Shown: positions 20,885 through 30,516 of the stretch, piece by piece
Numbering within the stretch: position 1 is the stretch's first letter
Layout: each line of letters begins with the position of its first letter
Origin: Suillus spraguei
Taxonomy: Eukaryota; Basidiomycota; Agaricomycetes; Boletales; Suillaceae
NCBI GenBank assembly: GCA_016800925.1
Contig: JABCPU010000173.1
Coordinates: 1-64,000, forward strand
Direction: 5' to 3'
Length of the DNA: 64,000 nt
The notes under the pieces: generated by a model
What the model was told of the DNA's origin: nothing
Databases searched by the model: none
Seen by the model: the letters and a program-made list of their open reading frames with translations, nothing else
Position numbers and translations under genes: made by a program

Positions 20885-21367
20885 TGTTGTCATATCTAGG
20901 CTACGCTTGCGAGTATCACATTGTACACTTTCAGCTATATCTATGCCTGGATTTACGCAGCACCTGCAATATATATCATGTCATGCACTTAGATTTCGCT
21001 TTAATACAAAGTACATACTCGCAAAGCCAGTTGCCAAAATGCTGCTCGCACGGGTTCTGTGATCTCTCTCTCTAAATATGCAAATGACTGTAAGTGTCAT
21101 AATAACACTCAGCATACATATGCAACTTGCTAAAATACAGTCGTGCAGATGGAGTCCGAACTTCTATGAAGTCTCCAAGCGCTCGTATGTGACACAGAAA
21201 TAACGCCGCACCAGGTCACCCGAACTGCCGTGACCATATTCGTGGATGGGGGTGTGATATGATAAGAATGCAAATTATGATATGTGGTGGGTATCACTGC
21301 GTGGATGTGACCAATGTTCTAGATGAAGGGGCGTAACAATATGCGTGCAGATTCGTGGCCATGAAGG
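20885..21367. other. intergenic
   Basis: Nothing recognisable. Confidence 0.5.
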
Positions 21368-22447
21368 CTAGATCTTGAGTTCCCGGAACCCGCGCACATC
21401 AAGCCGCCCAGTGCCATTCTTCTGCCATTCCTCATCGTCAGCCGCTTTGGAAGCTTTCTTGAATTTCCCACCAGGAATGACTATCTTTCCTGCGCTCATA
21501 TACGCAGTGCGTGACTTTGGAAGCCCGAGAGCCTTACGCTGGCGTCGAGTAAAGGGCTTCTGCATTTCAGGAGGCGGCGTGTCACATGCGGGAGGGGTAC
21601 TGGAAAGCGGAGGCGGCAGATGATGAACAGCTGGATTCTGCGGAGGAGTTTGGGTGTCGAGCCATCCATATCATCATCTACCCTGACTTGACTGAAGGGT
21701 GTGCGAGAGGGCGATTGCCGTGAGTTTTGCGTTCGCGTCAGATGTTGACGACTCGTCGAAGGAACGCTTAGGTGACCGATGAGCTCTAATGCTCGATGTG
21801 AAAGATTGATGGGGGCCGGTCGACTGACCGGGGACGGGAAGTAGCGAGTCCACCTCGATATTCAAGAAATTACCGGCTTTGCTCCGAGAGACTACTGGTT
21901 TCTTCTTAGCAGGCGAAGCGGCAGGCGGTACCGGCTATTGGTGGATGCAGGGGAATGGACACGAGAAAATCGAGGTCACTGATATTCTTGAGCGAGTCTA
22001 CCATAGGAATTACTGCGTAAGTGATGTTAGAACGATAAGTGTCTGTTGCATCAGATGAAAGCTTAAATGAATTTTCGATCCGTTGAAGGATCATCTACGG
22101 AAGAGTTGCGCAGGAACACCAATCGGAAGTTGGATTAGAACTTCGGCGAGCTTGCTGTATGCTGCACGGAAGGAAATCTTCTCGCCTGCTTGGGCTTCTC
22201 CAGCCGCGGAAATGAAGGCGCTTTATTAATGAAGAAAAAACCAACGCGATTGACGAAACTTTGATCTTTAATTTGCAGGGCAAGTGTCTACCTTCTGGAA
22301 AAAACTGCTCTGGTGCAACAAGCAGGTTACGAAAATTTCCTTTAGACACACGCTGCACAAAAGACACTCAGGAGAATAGGCGAGAAGTACCTCGCGCCCT
22401 ATCTTTTGAGTGTCTTGTCGTGAGGAGTGTCGTGATTAATTGTCATG
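21368..22447 (-). pseudogene. broken conserved gene of unknown function
   Basis: Protein-like pieces can be followed on the minus strand. An RAAYSKLAEVLIQLPIGVP segment (near 22170-22110) can be spliced to IPMVDSLKNISDLDFLVSIPL (near 22020-21950) with a normal intron. A Pro/Ala and KKKPVV region, a Ser-rich region (SPKRSFDESSTSDANAKL), a Pro-rich linker and a basic terminus (KPFTRRQRKALGLPKSR, stop at 21368) follow. Frame changes are needed near 21935 and near 21675, and an ATG at 22446 meets a stop 16 codons later. The well-kept basic terminus suggests recent loss. The family was not identified. Confidence 0.5.
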
Positions 22448-22974
22448 GAACAAATACCATATTCCTCGAATTCCTTGACCAGTAATCCAGAAGCACAAAT
22501 TTCACACAACGAGAATGATATTCAAATATTCAGTGTACATGATCTTTTCAGAGGTGTAACTGTGATCGCCATCTCGTCGGGGGAGAGAAGCAATGATAAA
22601 ATCATGCGGAGTATCTTGCCGGAGCCCGTTGCAGCTCGAAGGATCACAAGTCTTCTTGCAAGCAAAGATACAAGAGCCTTGAGTTGAAATAACTTCGGAT
22701 GTTTGGTGCCTTTCGAGACAAAATCAAGGTGCGCAAAAGTTCGATTACTTGTAGGAGCTGTATCGTTGAAAGCGTGTTCGCAAAGTCTGTTGAAAGGTTG
22801 TCGAGAGCATCCAAAGCAGATATGGACATGGGTAATACAGAACGGATGTTAAAACTCAATTATTTGGGTTGGTCGTTCTGTAGGGATGCAGCTGAACGTT
22901 TAGTAGTAAATTTTCAAACTCCGTGCTTCGAAACCGTCCAGTCGGACTGGTGGTAATAACATTACTGAAACTAA
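22448..22974. other. intergenic
   Basis: Short open frames only (for example 22699-22956, no motif). From about 22960 the sequence becomes similar to 11995-12196. Confidence 0.45.
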
Positions 22975-23291
22975 ATGCAAATTCAAGTGAGTCTACTCCC
23001 GCAAATGATCTCTTGGTCATCAGATACTAACTCTCACAAATCTACATAGATGCTTTTAGTCTTCGTTAGTATGGGTCGTCATTGTGTGTCATCGATGATG
23101 ACCAAGGTCGGAGGTCAGGTGGTAATTGCGCAGCGGTGCTAGCGCTGAATTCTCGTGGTATAACCAATTATAAGGGTCGCCTTCGAGTTCCCACCATTCT
23201 TATTCTTCAAAGCATTCTATAGTCCCTCTGTCCCCACTTAAAGTTGGTTTATCCACTCTCATTCGTATTACCATTCTAACATCTCATTACA
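22975..23291 (+). promoter_or_regulatory. promoter region of dioxygenase copy 2 (uninterrupted version)
   Basis: Matches 12005-12196 and then 14789-14917 without the 2.6-kb insertion. It contains CCAAT at 23164-23168 and TATAAG at 23169-23174, about 120 bp before the former start codon. Confidence 0.6.
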
Positions 23292-24731
23292 GTGCCTGCA
23301 AGTACTCTTCCTCCTTTCCCGAACGATGTTCGAACACATCCACTCATGATCATTGATTATGAGCTCATCAAGGCTGGAGATGTAGAGGAAGTAAATCGAC
23401 TATGGGATGCAGCGACAACTATCGGATTCTGGTAGTACGTCACATGTAATTGTTTTGTTGAATCGGCCCTAACTCTAAAAACAGTTTAAAGAACCACGGC
23501 GCAGATCAAGAAGCCAGTGACATGTTTGATATGGGAGCTGAGACGATGGCCCTGCCTCTCGAAGAACGTATGAAGTTCGAGCAAGGAGACGACGGCCAAT
23601 CCTTCGGGTTCGTTTTGATTTAGCTCACTCACGAACGCCTCTCATCGTCAAGTTAACTGGATTAGATACAAGAAAGCAGGAGCTAATGCGATTGATGCAA
23701 CCGGTAGAATTCCGGTCTTATTTACTAAGCAGTAGACTGACACAAATGCAGGCACCTTGGACGCTGTCGAATTCATAAACGTCTCTAAAGATGATGCTCT
23801 GGCGTATCCGCAGGTCATTCACCGTAACCTACCCATCGACCGTAAATGCTCGCATGGAAAACACGATTGTACCATTTATCCGCAAGGGTCTCGAGGTGAC
23901 ATATGTTGTACTGAACATATTCAACGACAAACTTGGACTGCCTAAAGGAACCTTGGAGAGATTGCATGACATGGAGGAGTACAGTTGTAGCGAGACGAGA
24001 TGCATTCGTAGTCCTCCTACACAAGACAGAGAAGCGATGAAAAACTCTGCAATAGGTGCCCATACTGATTTCGGCAGTTTGGTGGGTAACTGGACGCATG
24101 AACCCTGTTTTTTTAATCAAATAATATCAGAGCTTCTTGCACAATCGCCTCGGTGGACTCCAAGTACTCCCTCCGGGTCACGAGGAGTGGTCCTACATTC
24201 GAGTGAGTACGAGTTTCATGCTTGCATATACGTGCAACAGACGCTGAACTACTAACAGCCCATCCCTGGACACGCAGTTTGTAATATTGGAGATGCGTTG
24301 TCTCTTTTCAGTGGAGGCATCCTGCAATCCAATATACACCGTGTTGTGTGCGTGCTTCAGTACCTGAATTTTCAGCCTTACTGATTCGTCGAATGACCAT
24401 GGACAGTACACCTCCCGGTATGCAGGCTGAATACGAGCGATGGTCCTTGGTTTTTTTACCCGTCCGGGAAATTCAAACTCCTCCGGGCTCTTGTTGAATC
24501 CAGTCATATTATTGCAGAAGCGGTAAAGAAGCGACCCGACAAGAGCTTTGAGACTGGTTCTACAGCTGTGGAGTGGTTCGCGAGAAGAATCAAGAATCAG
24601 AGAATTCGTAACAGAGCGGTAGGTACTCCTTCGGTGTTGCAGTGGATGTGATTATGAATGCTGGAATATCACAGGGACCAGAAACGTGGGCCGCAAGCCG
24701 AGGGACAGAGCATACTCCAACGGCCACCTGA
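23292..24731 (+). pseudogene. decayed duplicate of the 2-oxoglutarate/Fe(II) dioxygenase
   Basis: Collinear with 14918-16366, including intron positions. Lesions against copy 1: the start codon is GTG instead of ATG (23292-23294); an extra A at CGTAACC near 23827 shifts the frame in the fourth exon; a T is lost from the poly-T tract near 24455 (7 instead of 8); and one more base is missing just after it. The next in-frame ATG (about 23345) would remove 17 residues but cannot rescue the later shifts. Iron-ligand motifs (GAHTDFGSL, SNIHRVV) are still readable, so decay is recent. The end corresponds to TGA at 24729-24731. Confidence 0.85.
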
Positions 24732-26065
24732 GCTACGAATGGTCTGTCCTGGTCGATAGCCAATTTGATTATCTGAAGTATGGTCATCACCAGTGACCGT
24801 GCCTAACTCAGACAAAGGTGGTCAGACCTCTGACATGATATTGCAGGAGAAATGTGCTTGTATCGAGGTTTGGTGGGGTGTATGTTGTAGGATATGTAGA
24901 CTATCGTGTACGTAGTACCAATGAAAGAAATTGCTTGACTAGTAGTAAAGAGGATTTTTGAATCAGTATCGGCTAGAAAACAAGACATACCCAGCCCAGG
25001 TGAGCGAGCAAGGCCAAATGTTTGAAAATTTATGGAACGAAACATGTCTGTGAGGTTCACTTCGAGTGGACTCGCTGGTCCAATATTTTTAGGCACGGTG
25101 ATGGAGATGATACCACTTAACTCAACCACACAGCCTCTCCCAATTACATCTGGACTATACCACATGTCCGCCGTATATTTAGGAAGAATTTTCGGTAACT
25201 GTCGAAGTTAGATCTAAACTTAGCTAGGTTTGCGCGGGAGGTTTTCCCCGATGCTCATAGGCCGTAGATCAGTATCGAGATCTCAACATACGAAGCTGCG
25301 CATTCTGATCACACCTGCGATGCGCGCATGATAATCGTACACGCGGCAGTGGAGCAATTGAAATGCAGCTCGAATTGGTATAACACGGGAATTAATGATG
25401 AGGCGAGTCGAAGAAACACTCACGTGAGTCACAATCCATGTGCCAATCATAATTTCCTACCAATGAAATTATTATTATTCGATTCGTCAAAAATTGAAAA
25501 TCGGGAAACAGCACTGATTAAGTTAAAAGAAAGACAGACTAATAGTGATGACATGGTCTCACTGTTTGCGTTCACTGTAATCGAACCCATGGAAAGAAAG
25601 ACAATCTTCGACAGAGCAGAAGTCCCTTTTTGTGCGGATGAAGACTGGTTGCTTGTCAAATCATCAGATATCAAGCAAACTTCGGTACCGTTTGCTTAAT
25701 GGTAGGAGGAGAAAGCTTTGCCATGAATGGAATCAAAGGATGAGGTTTAGTAGCGAGCATCGTTAAGTGTGTGTCAATGGCAGCCTGAAGTAAGAGGGTG
25801 CGACAGCGGCGTAGAATTATTTGAGATAGGCTAAAACACAAAACTCTCGCAGAAGAACTGGTGATGACATCTGCTTTTGACGTTTGGCATGCTGGCGATG
25901 TTACAGTCGTACGTGTGGCAATTAAAATGTTGCTCAAATTGGTATAACCTAGTGTACACAGACAATGATATTGATGACGTGACTCGTCAAAGAAACACGC
26001 ACAGGCACACGTGAGTCGCATTCAAATTCATCCATGCACTTCCCGCCAATCGTATTACCACTGGT
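24732..26065. other. intergenic with a local duplication
   Basis: 24795-25050 continues the similarity to the region after dioxygenase copy 1. A second, partial repeat is seen inside: about 25325-25460 resembles 25905-26045 (shared GCTCGAATTGGTATAAC / GCTCAAATTGGTATAAC and AAGAAACAC...CACGTGAGTC). Small minus-strand frames at 25447-25674 and 25671-26021 have no recognisable motif. Confidence 0.5.
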
Positions 26066-27943
26066 CTAACAGGATCCGTCCGACCAGTCACTGTTTGCCC
26101 CATTGTCCCCATCATCGTCATAGCCGTTGTCGTTGTCGTTGTCATCGTTGTCGCTCTCATAGTCGACATCACTCTCATCATCGTCACTACTCTCGATGTC
26201 CTCATTACCCTCAACACCCTCACTGCTTTCATTGTCATCATCCTCACTGTCTTCATGTCCTTCCGAATTGTCTTCCACTCTTTTGTTATCGTTGTCTTCA
26301 TCGAGGTCCTCTCTTTCAACCCCCTGGTCAATTCCAGAGGAGCTGTCGTCGTTGTCGGACCCATCTAGGTCAATGACATCATCATGGTCATCACAGTCAC
26401 CCCCTTTGCTGTCCTCATCATCCTCGCTGTCACCCTCACTGCCCTGTTGCCCTTCATCATCTTCATCGTCCTCTTCATCATCCCTGTCTTGGTCCAGACT
26501 CTCTCCCCCGGTATCCTGGCTGGTTCCACAGGAGCCGTCGTCATCTGAATCGTCACCTTCATCACTATCGCTGTCAGACCAGTACCCAGACCAGTTCCCA
26601 GACCAGGTCCCAGGCCAAATCACAGACGATTTCCCAGATGGGTTCCCACTGTCAACTGTGTCGTTTGGATGGACCTGACAGTATTGCTGATGTGCAAACT
26701 GTACAACTTCTCCAATTGATGGTCGACTGGCGCGGGGCAACCAACATCGCTGTATGAACTCCCAGTGCACAGGTGCAATTTGCGAGTCCTTGGGAGGGTC
26801 TGGTTTCTTTCCTCTGATGACGTGTCCCAACACCACATTATCCTTCTTTATGTCGTAGTAGGGTACCTTGCAAGTCAATACCTGGAGTATTCGTAAGGTG
26901 AACAAAGGTTTTCCAGCCGAGAACTCAAGTTAATTACCTGCAAGATCATGCTGCCAAATGAGTAGATGTCTAATTCAGCACTGTGCGACATCGATGCATC
27001 ATCTTCTTCATCGCCATCGGTTATGCCATATATTTCTGCAGCTGCCCATCGGATATTTCCTTTCACGGAGCTCGTGGGATATGAAGTACCAACAAACTCT
27101 TCGATCATAGTCGAGAGACCAAAATCAGTGATGCATGCCCGGCCATTGTCATAAATCAAGACATTTGACTAGAGAATCAGGACATCAGCAATGAGAGGAC
27201 GCTCTGTATGTCACCACACACCCCTGTCAGATCACCATGGACAATCGATCTGCTATGGACTGACCCTTGTTAGCATTTGAAAAATCAGGTGGAGTGAAGG
27301 ATAACTTACGATATTGCAACCCTAGGGCAATGTCAGTCAACTGACGTCCATCAAAAAGTCAACAAGTGTCCGGAATGCTCGTGAATATGGGCTTACAAGG
27401 GTAAACTTGTCTTCAAGTGTTAATGTGTCTTCTTGGCGCTCCAGAAAGTTCGTCAAAGCTCCTTCACCAGCCCATGGGCAAACCATTGCGAGATAGGGTC
27501 CAAAGTCTGTTGCCACTCCCCAGAGTGGAAGAATACTATTGTGTTTGAGACGGCCCCAAACTTTCAGCTCGCGACGAATTCTCTATGCCAATTTATTATG
27601 AAACTACAAAGTATTATTGAAAAGGACATTACCTTGCTATTCTTCTGCATCAAGACCTCGTTATCGGACTGTAAAGCACGGATGGTCTTCACTGCTACCT
27701 TGGTTATATTCAGAAAAATACACGATGAAGCGCACAGGCTCTTACCTGGACAATCCCATCTGGTTTCACTAGATCACATTTATAGATGTCCCCATAGGCT
27801 CCACAAGTTACAGGATACTGCGATCTGTTCTGGAGTTCCTTGGTAAGATCTTGCAGCAAGCCTGATGAAGAATGTGCTGATTGTTGCCAGCTAGTTTCAC
27901 TAGTAAGTTGATCTGTTGTTGTTATCTCCAAAGGAGACGTCAT
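26066..27943 (-). CDS. serine/threonine protein kinase with a long acidic C-terminal tail
   Basis: Seven exons give about 525 residues from ATG 27943, which is preceded by an in-frame stop. Kinase motifs in order: Gly-rich GAYGDIYK, VAVKTIRAL (ATP-binding Lys), RIRRELKVWGRLKHNSILPL, HSRSIVHGDLTGSNVLI (catalytic loop with Gly in place of Arg), ITDFGLS, GNIRWAAAEI, IYSFGSMILQ and RPSIGEVV. The HGDL loop and WAAPE-like activation segment fit the tyrosine-kinase-like Ser/Thr kinases common in basidiomycetes. The last ~220 residues are almost all Asp, Glu and Ser, encoded by GAT/GAC/GAG-rich low-complexity DNA (26100-26600). Target and pathway are unknown. Confidence 0.88.
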
Positions 27944-28179
27944 AGAGGTCTGTGAGTAGCTATACGAGTGAGATGTATATCATATAGTTCGAGAAAGCGA
28001 ACCATACGCTCATGAGAGGGCTGTTAGTGCGCGGAAAAAGTAGAGGCACTTCAGAGTCAAGTCAGGGCTTTTGCTACCGCGCTGCTTCCCGAAAGTTCCA
28101 GTCATCCGTAGTATGTACTTAACGAGGTAAACTTACGTACTACATAGGACATACTTAGTAGTTGTCGTCCGTACAGAGC

Positions 28180-28860
28180 GGATAACTTAGGGGTGGCCAG
28201 GTTAACATTTGTTTGATACCGACGCGTATGTAGGAGACCACCGTGACCGTTCATCCGAGTCCGAGTCAGCTCGAAACTAGATCTAGTGCATAGTATCCCT
28301 GAGGTTTCCAATGGAAATTGGGCAATTCAAAGGAGTAAATAGCTGGTGCTTGCCATAGCAGTACTATGTCGATTTACCGCTTCCTGGCGCACCACACACC
28401 ACCTCGCCAAATGGCATAGCACTGCAGGAAAGATGGCAGCGAAGCTTAGAAGGGACCACGTGATGCGGTCAGAAGCTACTTTGATTCTCAAACGAGTTAT
28501 GTAAAATCCGAATGATCGGCAACGCCGAAGTAACGCTACATTCAGAGTCCCCACCTACTGTTAGTAGTGCGAGATCCGTTTCGACTCTCCATTGAAGCTG
28601 CAGGAACATTACGAAGACTAGCTCATGTAAGAAGGTTTTCGAGAGCGACTTTGGCTTGCATGAACTCAATTTGCAGAAGCCTGAGTATGTCGACTTGTAC
28701 TGCTTTGCGTGCAGAAAGCTTTTCCAGACTCCAAACAGTCTTCGCTCTGTAAGCTTCACTCATTCTCGGAATTGAGCAAAACCTGACCTATAGGATTCAA
28801 CTAGCATGCGAACTCTAGAATACACTTGAACTGTCACCATGACTTGGTTATGAAGACGTG
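28180..28860 (+). pseudogene. relic of a multi-zinc-finger gene (copy of 58395-59065)
   Basis: Collinear with the promoter, first exon and intron of the zinc-finger gene at 58625. Shared sequence includes the upstream GGTGGCC...TTTGATACCGACGCG, the ACATTCAGAGTCC...CTACTG region, TTTGCGTGCAGAAAGC with TTCCAGACTCCAAA, CTTCGCTCTGTAAGCTTC, and the intron end ACTCTAG. Many substitutions and indels have destroyed the frame and nearly all Cys/His codons. Homology fades after the start of exon 2. It was never complete here or has lost its 3' end. Confidence 0.75.
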
Positions 28861-29408
28861 TCGAATATTCTTTGGGCGAAGTATCGTTTCTGTGAGAGCT
28901 TCCGCGCTGGATTGCGCTGACTTCGGTTTTTTGCATGGACTTCTGTAAAGATGCATCAGCCTTCTTATAAGAAGCAAACAATCATGCAATCATAGTCCGA
29001 CCGGACGGCATCACAGCTCCAAAGTTCAGGCTGAGTCATGTGAAACGACTTTCAGCAAGTAACCAGCACCGACCTGAGCTAGAGTTCTACCACATTTGCA
29101 TATGGAAGGTGGTACGGGGACATGTCATAACTCGACGCAAATATTTCTTTTTTAAGCTTTGTTAATTTTCCGTTGGGGCGGGGCTGTATGTCAGACAGTA
29201 CGTACAGTTCAATCATTCTTCCGCACCGAAAGGCGCTGATTTCGTTTATCCGCCGATCCGTTATCGCTTGCTTTATAGAAAAACATCAGCCTTCTGATAA
29301 GACTTGGAGGTAAACAGTCATCTGACAGGACGGTGCCATCACGGTGCCCTGGAGTTCAAGCTATTTAATGTGGAATGGTTTTCAATGAGCAACACGAGCA
29401 GAATTATC
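28861..29408. repeat. diverged tandem duplication upstream of the SDR gene
   Basis: About 28940-29075 and 29270-29400 are similar (ACATCAGCCTTCT-ATAAGA; CA-TCACAG/GG with CTCC/CCCTGGAGTTCA; GTGAAACGACTTTCAG versus GTGGAATGGTTTTCAA). The promoter region of the SDR was therefore duplicated in tandem. No gene is seen. Confidence 0.55.
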
Positions 29409-30516
29409 ATGGCACAATCCACTCCTCGAGTTTGGTTGAGTGAGTTAATGCATATAACTCTTCACCGTGCGGGTCACTGACTAATTGTAGTCACCGGGTC
29501 TTCCACTGGATTTGGCAGGGCGATGGTGGAAGAAGTGTTGCGTAACGGCGAGATTGCCGTTGCAACTCTGCGCAAGCCATCCGTCCTTGATGACCTCGCG
29601 GCCCAATATCCACGCACTCAGCTCCTAGTACTCCGTCTGGACGTAACAAACGAAGCGCAGTTAAAATCTGTCTTCGCACAGGCCAAGGATGCCTTTGGGC
29701 ATGTCGACGTCGTATATAACAATGCGGCACAGGCGCATTTTCAGGAGATAGAGGGGACGTCGTTGGACCGTGCCAGGGAACTAATGGACATCAATTTCTG
29801 GGGCGCGGTAACAGTAAGCCTTGAGGCTGTTAGATTCTTTAGAGAAGAGAACCCGAAGGGTAGTGGGGGGACGCTCATCCAAGTATCGAGCATGGCGGGG
29901 ACCACTGCAATCCCGCTGATCGGGTTCTATAGCACTACGTGAGTGGGATGATGCTATGTTTTGCAAGCGTTGCTGAAGCATTTGGTGTTCATAGGAAAGC
30001 AGGTAATGTTGCCTGCGGCAGACTTTTGTAATTTTGACTCATTACCATTAGCCTTGGATTCGTTCACAGACGTCCTGGCACAAGAAGTCCTTCCCGCTTG
30101 GAACATTCGTGTGAGTAATTAAAGGGATGGCAGCCGCTGAGTGTTGAATGGCCATACAGTTCGTGAATGTCCACCCAGGTTGGACGCGCACACCCATTGT
30201 AGAGTTTCCATCGAGTGAGCTACCCGAGCCTCCAGCACTGTATGCATCAGAGCCAACGGCCGTGACGACGGGGATTCGTGCTGGATTTGACGCGTTCACT
30301 AGAAGCGACGCACTGGCTCCTGTTGAGGTTGCGACAAAACGCATTTGGTCAGTGACGCAGATGGGCGATGAATACTTGCGCAAGGGTGTTCAGGAGGGTA
30401 TTCCACGCCTTGTAAACGTGCATACAGGCATGGACTCGCTGGAACGTGTGCAGGCAAAAATTGGGCGGCTGCAGGGTGAGTTGATGTGGAATACGAAGGT
30501 CCATTATGAGTACTAG
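29409..30516 (+). CDS. short-chain dehydrogenase/reductase (classical SDR)
   Basis: Exons begin 29409-29440 and 29491-29939, then a very short exon near 29995, followed by two more; all joins keep the frame, giving ~300 residues. Cofactor motif TGSSTGFG (residues ~12-19), NNAA of the central strand (VVYNNAAQ), the catalytic Ser in LIQVSSMAG, and YSTTK (Tyr-x-x-x-Lys) are all present, followed by VHPGWTRTPI. It is predicted to be a cytosolic NAD(P)(H)-dependent oxidoreductase; substrate unknown. It sits among P450 and dioxygenase genes. A diverged copy of its last ~110 bp lies at 35105-35225. Confidence 0.88.

Noticed and set aside
26196..26678. Plus-strand Ser/Leu-rich open frame opposite the kinase tail
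   Set aside because: It is the mirror of the Asp/Glu codons of the kinase tail; the kinase frame has splice sites and motifs, the mirror has none.
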